In this document: positions 27,424 to 35,903 of the stretch, in pieces
Position numbering within the stretch: the stretch's first letter is position 1
Layout: every line of letters starts with the position of its first letter
Assembly: GCA_964342355.1 (NCBI GenBank)
Contig: CAYFFG010000001.1
Location: 62,001 to 126,000, forward strand
DNA from: Hirschia sp964342355
GTDB taxonomy: Bacteria > Pseudomonadota > Alphaproteobacteria > Caulobacterales > Hyphomonadaceae
DNA: 64,000 nt
Direction of reading: 5' to 3'
Made by a program: the position numbers and the translations under genes
The notes under the pieces: generated by a model
The model's database searches: none
Seen by the model: only the letters and a program-made list of their open reading frames with translations
What the model was told of the DNA's origin: nothing

Positions 27424-28502
27424 TTGGGTTCCGCCGTTATTTTTTTGCGTCGGCGGAAACGTTGCCAGAACCGTTTGCGTTCCGGCACAGGCAGCGGATC
27501 CAGGTTGGAAACAAACTGCTCAGCACAAGCGCGCCAAGAATATTGTTCGGCGTATTTGCGTACGACTGTGCGGTCAAGTTCAAGACATTCAAGGCAGGAA
27601 GCTTTAAGGCCTTCGCCGACGAAGCCTGCGTCTGATCCGGGAATCAGATCCTTGGGTCCTGGTGCGTTAAATGCTGCAACTGGCGTACCGGCGGCCATGG
27701 CTTCGAGAATTACCAAACCGAATGTGTCTGTCAGGCTTGGGAAAACAAACACGTCGGCATTAGCAAAATATGCGGCAAGTTCATCGCCGCTTTTGGCGCC
27801 AGGGAAGACTGCGTCAGGATATTTGTTCTTCAGCTCTTCGCGCTGCGGCCCGTCGCCGACGATAACTTTGGTTCCAGGCAGGTCCTGTTTAAGGAAAGTT
27901 TCTATGTTCTTTTCAACAGCAATTCGTCCGACATAGGCGAAAATCGGACCGTCCATATCTTTATATGGGCCACGGTCTTCGACGCGTTTGTCCGGATGGA
28001 ATAAGTCGGTATCCACACCGCGTGACCAAGCAGCGATATTATTGAAGCCACGTGTGTGCAGTTCTTCCATCATCGAGACTGTCGCGACCATGACGCGGCC
28101 GGAATACTTGTGGAACTCGCGCACATATTTATATCCGGCCCAAAGTGGAATCGGCAGCCGCGCGTTCACGTATTCAGGAAAGCGTGTGTGATAGGATGAG
28201 GTAAAAGGCATTTTCAACTTGAGACACATGCCGCGCGCCGCCCATCCTAATGGTCCTTCGGTGGCGATATGCACGGCATCAGGTTCAAATTCCAAAAAGC
28301 GTTCTTCGATTCTCTTGCGCGCGCCGATCGCTAACTTGATTTCCGGATAGGTTGGAAGGGGAAAGGTTTTGAACCCATCATTGGGAGACACAACTTCCCA
28401 AGTGTGGCCCATCTCTTCACATTCGGCGATGACGCGTTTCATTGTGCGTACGACGCCATTTACCTGAGGTTCCCAGGCGTCGGTGACCAGCATGATCCGC
28501 AT
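27420..28502 (-). CDS. GT4 glycosyltransferase, alpha-mannosyltransferase-like
   Basis: About 360 residues, GT-B fold. The N-terminus MRIMLVTDAWEPQVNGVVRT is typical of GDP-mannose-dependent or glucuronosyl diacylglycerol alpha-mannosyltransferases (MgtA/BtaA-type GT4). Further motifs are YVGRIAVEKNIE and FPSLTDTFGLVILEAMAAG, where the second Glu is the conserved EX7E-type residue. ATG at 28502 follows GAGG; upstream frame to 28565 is not conserved. Likely acts on membrane lipid or envelope glycans at the cytoplasmic face. Exact sugar and acceptor are unknown. Confidence 0.85.
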   Translation of the reverse strand: MRIMLVTDAWEPQVNGVVRTMKRVIAECEEMGHTWEVVSPNDGFKTFPLPTYPEIKLAIGARKRIEERFLEFEPDAVHIATEGPLGWAARGMCLKLKMPFTSSYHTRFPEYVNARLPIPLWAGYKYVREFHKYSGRVMVATVSMMEELHTRGFNNIAAWSRGVDTDLFHPDKRVEDRGPYKDMDGPIFAYVGRIAVEKNIETFLKQDLPGTKVIVGDGPQREELKNKYPDAVFPGAKSGDELAAYFANADVFVFPSLTDTFGLVILEAMAAGTPVAAFNAPGPKDLIPGSDAGFVGEGLKASCLECLELDRTVVRKYAEQYSWRACAEQFVSNLDPLPVPERKRFWQRFRRRKKITAEPN

Positions 28503-28718
28503 TCGGCTTACCTCTTTATCCGGCGATTCGAATTTGCTCTGCATCGCTTTAGACCCTTCACGCATACTTTCAAGACGATGAAAACCCCTGTTGCGGGCTC
28601 TTGCTCCGATGGCGCGAATTCGTATTACGGATTTGTTAGAAATATGGCGGTGTCGAGAATTATGCGACTGATGTGCGTTTATGTGCTCAATTCAAGCGGT
28701 TGTTCTCGTCAAATTCAG

Positions 28719-28734
28719 ACACCATATATAGTTA
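28719..28734 (+). promoter_or_regulatory. Distal NrdR-like box
   Basis: ACACCATATATAGTTA matches the NrdR consensus aCACwATATATwGtgt in most core positions (C, ATATAT, G), deviating at one w position and the 3' end. It lies about 307 bp upstream of the proximal box and is unpaired, so it is weaker evidence than the pair at 29026. Confidence 0.4.
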
Positions 28735-29025
28735 TTAAGGCCATACCCGTATTTTCGCTAAAATCAGGGGAAAGCGCACGCATACCTGTGGATATGCGCG
28801 CAGATCAGGTTTCGACATCAAGTGAATTGGATATAGGCTGTTAACTGTAGATTTGATGGCGGTTTAACCAGTTTGAGTTTCTCTTAACCGACTCAGCCTA
28901 AGTGCTTGAACTGACGGGGCGACTCGATTTCGGTAGAGGGGTGGAGGCAGAACTCTTCCACAGGTTTGTTCACTAAAATGTCGCAAAACCTCAATCTTTT
29001 TGTTGACCTGTCGTTAACCCTGTAC

Positions 29026-29072
29026 GCACTATATATAGCGCTAGGGGATATGTTCGATACCATATAGGTTGT
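29026..29072 (+). promoter_or_regulatory. NrdR box pair upstream of nrdA
   Basis: Box 1, GCACTATATATAGCGC at 29026-29041, and box 2, ATACCATATAGGTTGT at 29057-29072, start exactly 31 bp apart. NrdR boxes are known to occur as pairs spaced about three helical turns, so the spacing supports both. Box 1 is close to ideal in the core (CTATATATAG); box 2 is weaker. A TTGACC element lies upstream at 29003-29008. NrdR would repress nrdA when dATP is high. Confidence 0.8.
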
Positions 29073-29123
29073 GTGTCGGGCGATTAGCCGACTAGTAGAA
29101 ATGATTTATTGGAGCTGGGTCAG

Positions 29124-30989
29124 ATGTCCGCAGAAAACGCTGCAATCACAAAGAAAGATGCCGTCAAACTCGGCCGTGGCAAGCCGAAAGCGTCAGCTGA
29201 ATTGCGCGTTGTGCAGACCGTTCAAACGGATGACAGCCGTGACGCGAATCTGACTGAGTTTGGTAAGAAAACGCTGCGCGACCGCTATTTGCTGCCAGGT
29301 GAAAGCTATCAGCAAATGTTTGCGCGCGTATCAGAAGCGTATGCTGATGACGCCGAGCACGCGCAACGTATCTACGACTACATGTCGCGTCTGTGGTTTA
29401 TGCCCGCAACGCCTGTGCTTTCTAATGGCGGCGCTAACCGTGGCTTGCCGATTTCCTGTTTCCTAAACGATGTGAACGATTCACTCGATGGCATTGTTGA
29501 GACATGGACAGAGAATGTCTGGCTGGCCTCCAACGGTGGCGGCATCGGTACCTATTGGGGCAATGTGCGTTCAATAGGCGAGCGAGTCGGGCAGAACGGT
29601 CAGACATCAGGAATTATCCCATTCATCCGCGTGATGGACTCACTAACACTTGCGATTTCACAAGGGTCACTGCGTCGCGGGTCGGCGGCGTGTTACCTTG
29701 ATGTGCACCACCCGGAAATCGAGGAATTCCTGGAGATCCGTAAAGCGTCTGGTGACTTTAACCGTAAATCTTTGAACCTTCACCACGGCCTCAACCTGTC
29801 TGATGAATTCATGGAAGCTGTGAAAGCTGATGCGGATTTCGACCTCATCAGCCCGAAATCCGGTGAAGTGGTCAAACGTATCAATGCACGTAAACTTTGG
29901 CAGAAAATTCTGGAGGTGCGTATCCAGACAGGTGAGCCGTACCTGATTTTCTCTGATACGGTGAACAATGCGATGCCCGCGCACCAACGTCAGCTGGGCA
30001 TGAAGGTAAAGCAATCAAACTTGTGTTCCGAGATCATGCTGCACACAGGTCTGGACCACCTGGGTAATGACCGCACAGCTGTTTGTTGTCTGTCTTCGCT
30101 CAACGCTGAGAAATTCCTGGAGTGGAAAGGCGACGAACGTTTCATTGAAGATGTGTTCCGTTTCCTCGACAACGTACTGGAGGACTTTATCAAACGTGCG
30201 CCGCCAGAAATGGCGCGTGCTGTTTATTCAGCGCAACGCGAGCGTTCAGTCGGTCTTGGTCTCATGGGAATGCATTCATTCCTGCAGGCCATGAATGTGC
30301 CAATGGAATCAGCGACAGCGAAAAGCTGGAACAACATGATCTTTAAACATATTCGCCGTGGTGCGGATGCAGCCTCAGTGAAGCTGGCGAAAGAACGTGG
30401 TCCTTGCCCGGATGCTGAGGAATGCGGAGTTATGGCGCGCTTTTCTCACAAGCTGGCGATTGCGCCGACTGCTTCCATTTCCATTATCTGCGGCGGAACG
30501 TCTGCCGGTATCGAGCCTATTCCTGCCAACGTTTACACGCACAAGACATTGTCTGGTTCATTCACAGTTAAAAACCCATTCTTGGAAAAACTGTTGGAAG
30601 ACAAGGGCAAGAACACTCCTGGGATCTGGGCGCAGATCCTGGAGGCGGAAGGATCCGTTCAAGGGCTCGACTTTCTGGATGAGCACGAAAAAGCAGTTTT
30701 CCGCACGGCGTTTGAAATTGACCAACGTTGGGTGATCGAGCTTGCGGCTGACCGGACGCCATACATTTGTCAGAGTCAGTCGGTGAATTTGTTCCTCAAT
30801 TCGTCAATCAACAAATGGGATTTGCACATGCTGCACTGGAGCGCGTGGGAAAAAGGTCTCAAATCTTTGTACTACTGTCGTTCTAAATCTGTTCAGCGCG
30901 CATCGTTCGCCGGGTCAGAATCAAGCAAGGACGGAAAAGGCATGACAACTGGCTCAACTGACTATGAAGAGTGTCTTGCCTGCCAATAA
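29124..30989 (+). CDS. nrdA: Ribonucleoside-diphosphate reductase, alpha subunit
   Basis: Class I RNR large subunit, reducing ribonucleotides to deoxyribonucleotides. About 621 residues from ATG at 29124, which follows GGAG by nine bases (an in-frame TTG at 29109 is rejected). Catalytic residues are visible: ISCFLNDVND, NLCSEIMLHT (radical Cys and Glu) and AVCCLSSLN, and the C-terminal redox pair CLAC in EECLACQ. The first 60 residues are basic and carry no ATP-cone, so the dATP activity switch seems absent from this subunit. Controlled by NrdR boxes just upstream. nrdB lies 1.2 kb downstream, separated by another gene and a terminator. Confidence 0.95.
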   Translation: MSAENAAITKKDAVKLGRGKPKASAELRVVQTVQTDDSRDANLTEFGKKTLRDRYLLPGESYQQMFARVSEAYADDAEHAQRIYDYMSRLWFMPATPVLSNGGANRGLPISCFLNDVNDSLDGIVETWTENVWLASNGGGIGTYWGNVRSIGERVGQNGQTSGIIPFIRVMDSLTLAISQGSLRRGSAACYLDVHHPEIEEFLEIRKASGDFNRKSLNLHHGLNLSDEFMEAVKADADFDLISPKSGEVVKRINARKLWQKILEVRIQTGEPYLIFSDTVNNAMPAHQRQLGMKVKQSNLCSEIMLHTGLDHLGNDRTAVCCLSSLNAEKFLEWKGDERFIEDVFRFLDNVLEDFIKRAPPEMARAVYSAQRERSVGLGLMGMHSFLQAMNVPMESATAKSWNNMIFKHIRRGADAASVKLAKERGPCPDAEECGVMARFSHKLAIAPTASISIICGGTSAGIEPIPANVYTHKTLSGSFTVKNPFLEKLLEDKGKNTPGIWAQILEAEGSVQGLDFLDEHEKAVFRTAFEIDQRWVIELAADRTPYICQSQSVNLFLNSSINKWDLHMLHWSAWEKGLKSLYYCRSKSVQRASFAGSESSKDGKGMTTGSTDYEECLACQ

Positions 30990-31026
30990 TTCAAAAAATT
31001 TGCATAAAAAAATATTTAATTAGGTT

Positions 31027-31062
31027 AAGGCGTTATCCGGCGGGATAACGCCTTATTTGTTT
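31027..31062 (+). terminator. Intrinsic terminator after nrdA
   Basis: AAGGCGTTATCC / GGATAACGCCTT, a perfect 12 bp stem with a 4-base loop (31027-31054), followed by ATTTGTTT. It separates nrdA from the following gene, so nrdB needs its own promoter. Confidence 0.92.
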
Positions 31063-31259
31063 GGGTGATAGTCATCATCCTGCTGATTTATATAAAGAAA
31101 TCACGTTTTTGTGAGCGGCTTCGCCTGTCAAATTGACGGTTTGTCTAAGTGAATTCCCTTAAGGCGGGAACGTAGATTGATAATTCGCGTTATGATATTT
31201 GAAAGGTGTCCTGCGTCATCCTGACACTATCGTTAGGATTGTCAGTGGGAGATCAGAGG

Positions 31260-31967
31260 ATGATCTCGATGGTAGTTAGCATTTTCGCAGCATACTCCTG
31301 CTTGGGGTGCGTACCGATGGAAACGGATGTTCAGCATTCCGTCGGGGTCCAAACTGTTGTCGACCGAAATGGCGCAATCGAAACGAGTTTTGTGCCTAAA
31401 GGTGAAGAGAAATATGGTGCGTTGAGTGTACGCTCAGACTTTGCGTCTGACAGTTGGGCGTCGAATGTTCATATCGCTAAAGCACACGCATATAATTCAA
31501 CACTGGTTATGCCTGGTGAGCTCAAAGAGGCTGTACGCGAAGAGTTAGCCGCAAGCTGGTCGTTTTCAGCCCCAGCTGGTAATACAGGTTTCAATATGAC
31601 GCTGACACCACATGCTGGTATTGAGCGTTCACACGATTCCAGAACAACCCGTGCTGGCGCCGAAGTCCGTATTGAACAGATTGTAAGCAGTCTGGATCAG
31701 CGCGGAACGTTTGCGCGTGTCGACAGTTGGTACATGTTTATTGGCGCCGATGGCGAAGCGCTCTGTTGGGACGTTGGCGATAAGGGCGCTAATTTCAATG
31801 GCGTTGCTTTGCGTGACCAGGTAACTGTGGGTGATCTACAGGCGGGTGTCGCACTCCACAAAGCTGGCGGTGAGCTGTCATTTGGTTATGTCCGCCGTGA
31901 AACGGACTTTCAAAGCATCAAAACCGTAGATAATTTTGCGGCTGTCACTTTCACAATGCGTCGCTAA
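31260..31967 (+). CDS. Putative exported beta-barrel protein, LpxR/DUF2219-like C-terminus
   Basis: About 235 residues. I recognise no family with confidence. ATG at 31260, preceded by GGGAGA, gives a signal segment MISMVVSIFAAYSCLGC whose LGC end could be a lipobox. The body alternates polar and hydrophobic residues, and the ends SWYMFIGADGEA and SFGYVRRETDFQ recall lipid A deacylase LpxR-type (DUF2219) barrels, as does the C-terminal aromatic/Arg end. A longer frame begins at GTG 31206. It lies between nrdA and nrdB with its own upstream terminator, so the position may be incidental. Confidence 0.55.
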   Translation: MISMVVSIFAAYSCLGCVPMETDVQHSVGVQTVVDRNGAIETSFVPKGEEKYGALSVRSDFASDSWASNVHIAKAHAYNSTLVMPGELKEAVREELAASWSFSAPAGNTGFNMTLTPHAGIERSHDSRTTRAGAEVRIEQIVSSLDQRGTFARVDSWYMFIGADGEALCWDVGDKGANFNGVALRDQVTVGDLQAGVALHKAGGELSFGYVRRETDFQSIKTVDNFAAVTFTMRR

Positions 31968-32216
31968 GTATGTTGCCCTGACTTGGGCGGATTGTTTCAA
32001 AGTGCGAAATCATTATTTCTAAAAAGGCAATATTGTTGCTATGCGCACACATGTGCGAATCGAAGCTTTTTAAACAGGCTTTTAACCTCCTAAGGTAGGG
32101 TTAAGCAAAGCTTGTGGATAGCTGGGTATTTTTGCGGAATTTGTCAAAATATGGGCTTTGATCAAAGCTAATTATACCACATATTGTATATGTAGCTGAG
32201 ATTCTGAGGTTGAATA
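31968..32216 (+). promoter_or_regulatory. nrdB upstream region
   Basis: 249 bp without a gene. It holds TGTGGATAG at 32113-32121 (one mismatch to a DnaA box), TTAA repeats at about 32070-32105, and ACATA-TTGTA-TATGT, an inverted repeat at 32179-32193, 24 bp before the start. The last resembles but does not fit an NrdR box. AT-rich sequence before the start is compatible with a promoter. Identification of individual sites is tentative. Confidence 0.45.
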
Positions 32217-33251
32217 ATGTCCACGCCTGAAATAGCCGGCCTGCCGGGGCTGATGACGCCATCCCTATCATACAAGCCGTTCCGTTATCCGTGGGCGTAT
32301 GACTTCTGGAAGATTCAGCAACAGGTGCACTGGCTGCCAGAAGAGGTGCCGCTGGGCGAGGACTGTAAGGATTGGGCGACCAAGCTGGATGACAAGGAGC
32401 GGAACCTGCTGACACAGATCTTCCGTTTCTTTACTCAATCGGATGTGGAAGTCGGCGCCAATTACATGGAAAACTACATGCCGCTGTTTAAGCCAGTTGA
32501 AGTGCGCATGATGCTTGCTGCGTTTTCCAACATGGAAACAGTGCATATCGCCGCTTATGCGTTGTTGCTTGAAACAATCGGTATGCCTGATTCAGAATTT
32601 TCCGCCTTCATGGAATATGAGCAGATGGCGGCAAAGCATGACTATCTGGGTAAGTTCGGTGTGGAAACCGAACGTGATATTCTCACATCAATGGCTGTCT
32701 TCGGTGGTTTCACTGAGGGACTGCAGTTGTTTGCGTCCTTTGCGATGCTGATGAACTTCCCTCGCTTTAACAAAATGAAGGGGATGGGGCAGATTGTATC
32801 GTGGTCTGTGCGTGATGAATCTTTGCACTGCGAAGGCATGATGAAGATGTTCCACGCCTTTGCTGAAGAAACTGGCGCGTTGACCAATGCGGTTAAAGAC
32901 GACATCGCCGACTGTTGTAAGACGGTTGTTGATCTTGAAGACAAGTTTATCGAGCTTGCGTTTGAGATGGGAGATGTTGAGGGCATGACGCCTAAAGACA
33001 TCAAGAGTTACATTCGTTACATCGCTGACTGGCGTATGAAACAGCTAAAGCTGAAACCGATTTATGGCGTCAGTGAGCACCCAATTCCATGGCTGACAGA
33101 AATCCTCAACGGTGTTGAACACGCTAACTTTTTTGAAGCGCGTGCGACGGAGTATTCCAAAGGCGCGACTGGCGGCGATTGGCATGGCGCGGAAGGCGTC
33201 TGGTCCAGGTTTGATCAAACAATGGCCAAGCGTGTCACGGCTGCTGAATAA
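32217..33251 (+). CDS. nrdB: Ribonucleoside-diphosphate reductase, beta subunit
   Basis: Class I RNR radical subunit, 344 residues. The diiron ligands and radical tyrosine are visible: ETVHIAAY (Glu-x-x-His and Tyr four residues after His, matching E. coli E115-H118-Y122), TEGLQLF, and RDESLHCEG (E238-H241 equivalents). This is a tyrosyl-radical, not Mn/Fe-only, pattern. No ATP-cone is attached to the N-terminus. The C-terminus ends in VWSRFDQTMAKRVTAAE. The gene converges on a glycosyltransferase and their coding ends overlap by 17 bp. Confidence 0.95.
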   Translation: MSTPEIAGLPGLMTPSLSYKPFRYPWAYDFWKIQQQVHWLPEEVPLGEDCKDWATKLDDKERNLLTQIFRFFTQSDVEVGANYMENYMPLFKPVEVRMMLAAFSNMETVHIAAYALLLETIGMPDSEFSAFMEYEQMAAKHDYLGKFGVETERDILTSMAVFGGFTEGLQLFASFAMLMNFPRFNKMKGMGQIVSWSVRDESLHCEGMMKMFHAFAEETGALTNAVKDDIADCCKTVVDLEDKFIELAFEMGDVEGMTPKDIKSYIRYIADWRMKQLKLKPIYGVSEHPIPWLTEILNGVEHANFFEARATEYSKGATGGDWHGAEGVWSRFDQTMAKRVTAAE

Positions 33252-34266
33252 TTTGATTTACTGTCTGAATAAGGCGTTCAGCCTGAATCGGAAAACTGTA
33301 GTTCTCAAGAAGCTTTTCCCATCCTCGTTGAGCAAATTTGTCACTGTCTTCTAAGGAGAAATTGTCAATGGCGCCAGCAAGAGCTTGGGGATGATTTAGC
33401 GCTACGAGCACACCATCTTTGAGATGTGTAATGAGCTCTGGTGCGCCGGCCGTTTGTGTGGCGATTACCGGCACACCGCTTTGCCAAGCTTCAAGGATTG
33501 ATAGTCCGAACGACTCCGAGCGTGAGGGGATGACGAGCACATCGCAGTTAGCCAGGAATTGCTTTTTCTGGTCATTATCGATCCATCCCAGAAACTCAAT
33601 TTCTTCACCAGTTGAGCGCGTTTCTAACTCGGCTCTCTCTGGTCCATCACCGGCGATGAGTAGTTTAATTGGCCGACTGACATATTGGATGGCGTCTATC
33701 AGCAAATCGGCCCCTTTTTCTTTTGTGAGCCGACCAAGAAACCCGACGGTTAGGATATGATTGCAATTAGAGAGATTTGCGCGGCTTTGGGAAAGTGAGC
33801 AATCAATCGCGTTTGGTACATGATGCACTTTTGAAGGTGAAAAGCCCTTCGCAATGACATCTGCAACCATATATTTTGATACACAAATTGTGTGACAGGC
33901 ACTATCTAGACGTTTCACACTGCCACCATGATGAACAACGGCGACCGGCCATTTCGAGTTTGCCGCTTTTTTCAGAAGTTGGAGCGGTCGCGCATTGTGC
34001 GTCAAGATCACGTCAGGATTGACCTTCTCCAGAAGAGACCTGATCGAGGAAACGGCGAAAGGGTTGTATTCGCAGTATTTTTTTTCGATCCACCCATTGT
34101 GGAACGTAGCCGTTTCCGTTTCACTTAAAGCTTGATTGATTGCCGCGGATTTGAGTGTCAGCGCACTTGATCGAAAACCTGATTGAGTAAAGTGATTACA
34201 GTAATCAAAGAAGACTTTTTCCAACCCGCCTAAGGTTAGATTGTAGCTGACGCTTAATATGTGCAC
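33235..34266 (-). CDS. GT4 glycosyltransferase
   Basis: 343 residues, GT-B retaining glycosyltransferase. N-terminal MHILSVSYNLTLGGLEKVFF, GFLGRLTKEKGADLLIDAI (donor-binding) and LVIPSRSESFGLSILEAW with the acidic donor-site Glu. The start is GTG at 34266. Likely makes lipopolysaccharide or exopolysaccharide; donor and acceptor cannot be inferred. Lower GC than its neighbours, by eye, and separated by an AT-rich gap from the next gene. Confidence 0.85.
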   Translation of the reverse strand: MHILSVSYNLTLGGLEKVFFDYCNHFTQSGFRSSALTLKSAAINQALSETETATFHNGWIEKKYCEYNPFAVSSIRSLLEKVNPDVILTHNARPLQLLKKAANSKWPVAVVHHGGSVKRLDSACHTICVSKYMVADVIAKGFSPSKVHHVPNAIDCSLSQSRANLSNCNHILTVGFLGRLTKEKGADLLIDAIQYVSRPIKLLIAGDGPERAELETRSTGEEIEFLGWIDNDQKKQFLANCDVLVIPSRSESFGLSILEAWQSGVPVIATQTAGAPELITHLKDGVLVALNHPQALAGAIDNFSLEDSDKFAQRGWEKLLENYSFPIQAERLIQTVNQIIQQP

Positions 34267-34524
34267 ATAGACCTCGGTATTGCTAAAGCGATATCCGCCA
34301 TGCAGGTATCTCAGGAGGGATATCAGGTTATCAATTATAATATATCTTCATTTGCAATTCGTACCCGATTTTTCAAATGTGTAGTGAAATCAATGAATAG
34401 CACTGCGATATGGGGCGTTTTTTTGTCTGTGTGTGATTGTCTAGGATTATTTGAGGCTTTAATCACAATGCAGCGAATATAACTGAGTTCGTACCGGCAG
34501 GCGCAAGGGGTGGTGGGTGAAGAT

Positions 34525-35844
34525 ATGCTGAGACGCACTTTCGGCGGGGCGAGCGCTGCTGATTGGATGACCGCTGCGCTGATATTGGGCGCGGCGCTCA
34601 CACTTTTTGGCTGGCGCATCGCTATTCCAGACAACCTCGTATTCGATGAAACGCACTATGTGCCCGCCGGTAAGGCATTTTTTCAGTTGGAAGGCTGGAC
34701 GAACAAATCGCATCCGCCCTTTGCAAAATGGTTGATCGGATTATCGATTAGCATTTTCGGCGATAATTCTTTTGCCTGGCGATTACCAAGCGCAATTTTC
34801 GGATCGTTGACCGTTTTTAGTGTGTTTGCCGTTATGAGACTGTTTGGTTTCACAATCGGGCAGGGCGTGGCGGCTGCATTTCTAACGCTTGTTAATCAGA
34901 CACTATTTGTCCAAGCTCGTGTGGGCATGCTGGATGCGCCCGCATTGGGATTGTTCGCATTATCCGTGCTTTGTTTTGTGTGGGCGGGGAAGCGTATTCG
35001 GTCAAGAAATGGCGCAATGCTCGGGCTCATATTGTCTGGTGTGTTTCTTGGGCTTGGAGCTGCTACAAAATGGACCACCGGCATCAATATGATTTTGATC
35101 TGGATGGGCGTGGCGATCTGGCGGTTCAGTGAATCCAGTCCGAATGGCGTTTTTCTGCCTAGGATATTTGGAGCAGGCTTTGCGGGATGGCGTCATTTCT
35201 CCTTTGTGGGGGCTGGATTGCGACAGGGGTTGCCAGCGCTAGCGGTATACGCTCTGACATTCGCGCCTTTCATATTGATGCAAGGCCAGTGGAGTATCAT
35301 CGATCTTCATCTTGGCATGTTTAACGATGTGGCTGGAGACCTTGCGCCTCATGATCATCAAAGCCGCTGGTGGCAATGGCCATTTATCGGCGAGCCGATC
35401 TGGTATCATTTTGCGGATGCGCCTGGACGACAGACTGGTGATGAGCGCCTCTGGGACACAGCAATATTTTATGTAGGAAACCCAGTTGTTTACTGGGCTG
35501 GAATTCCAGCAGTTCTAGCCTGTATTGCGATCGGGTTGAAACGCGCTGACGGTGCGATGTTGGCGGCTTCGGGCGCCTATCTGGCGTTCTGGTTAGTGTG
35601 GGCGATCATCCCGCGAGAATTGACTTTCGCCTTTTATTTTGAGCCTTCCGCCGCCATTCTGGGTATGTGTATTACCATCATGATTGCTCGTATTCTGCCT
35701 GTGAAAATGCAGTCAATGGCGCTTATATTATGGTGTTTGGCGGCTGGTCTCATGTTTGCTTACTTTTATCCGGTTCTTTCCGGGGAAGTACTTGCAAAAG
35801 ACGAATGGCTACGTTGGGTCTGGTTTAAATTCTGGCTGCAATAG
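34525..35844 (+). CDS. PMT-family (GT39) phospholipid-carrier-dependent glycosyltransferase
   Basis: About 440 residues with around ten hydrophobic segments. The first loop carries the catalytic-type acidic motif FDETHYVPAGKAFF and KSHPPFAKWLIG, typical of protein O-mannosyltransferases and bacterial PMT_2 proteins using lipid-linked sugars. A conserved luminal region (DHQSRWWQWPFIGEPIWYHF, shown in part) supports it. ATG at 34525 is chosen over an in-frame GTG at 34510. It may modify secreted proteins or surface glycans. The preceding 258 bp are AT-rich with no supported gene. Confidence 0.85.
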   Translation: MLRRTFGGASAADWMTAALILGAALTLFGWRIAIPDNLVFDETHYVPAGKAFFQLEGWTNKSHPPFAKWLIGLSISIFGDNSFAWRLPSAIFGSLTVFSVFAVMRLFGFTIGQGVAAAFLTLVNQTLFVQARVGMLDAPALGLFALSVLCFVWAGKRIRSRNGAMLGLILSGVFLGLGAATKWTTGINMILIWMGVAIWRFSESSPNGVFLPRIFGAGFAGWRHFSFVGAGLRQGLPALAVYALTFAPFILMQGQWSIIDLHLGMFNDVAGDLAPHDHQSRWWQWPFIGEPIWYHFADAPGRQTGDERLWDTAIFYVGNPVVYWAGIPAVLACIAIGLKRADGAMLAASGAYLAFWLVWAIIPRELTFAFYFEPSAAILGMCITIMIARILPVKMQSMALILWCLAAGLMFAYFYPVLSGEVLAKDEWLRWVWFKFWLQ

Positions 35845-35903
35845 GTAAGGTATTCCAACACGAGTGATGGTGATTCCTGGGCTCGTGAACATTGGAGATC
35901 CCC

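Larger units (their letters stand above)
28503..29123. other. 620 bp intergenic region, divergent promoters of glycosyltransferase and nrdA
   Basis: No supported gene. The region contains the promoter and NrdR-box pair of nrdA at its right end, an additional NrdR-like box at 28719-28734, a near-match to a DnaA box (TGTGGATAT, 28797-28805) and two TTAACC half-sites (about 28863 and 28884). A long plus-strand open frame that crosses 28404-28844 is mostly the antisense of the glycosyltransferase and has no recognisable domain. Confidence 0.7.

Noticed and set aside
28404..28844. A 146-codon plus-strand frame opposite the glycosyltransferase start
   Set aside because: Its first half is antisense to a well-supported gene, the rest has no domain, signal or ribosome site, and composition is not coding-like.
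32179..32193. NrdR box before nrdB
   Set aside because: ACATATTGTATATGT is an inverted repeat but does not fit the CwATATATwG core and has no partner at 31 bp.
34261..34482. A 73-codon frame in the AT-rich gap before the PMT gene
   Set aside because: No ribosome site, no similarity I recognise, and it begins opposite the GT4 start; treated as non-coding.
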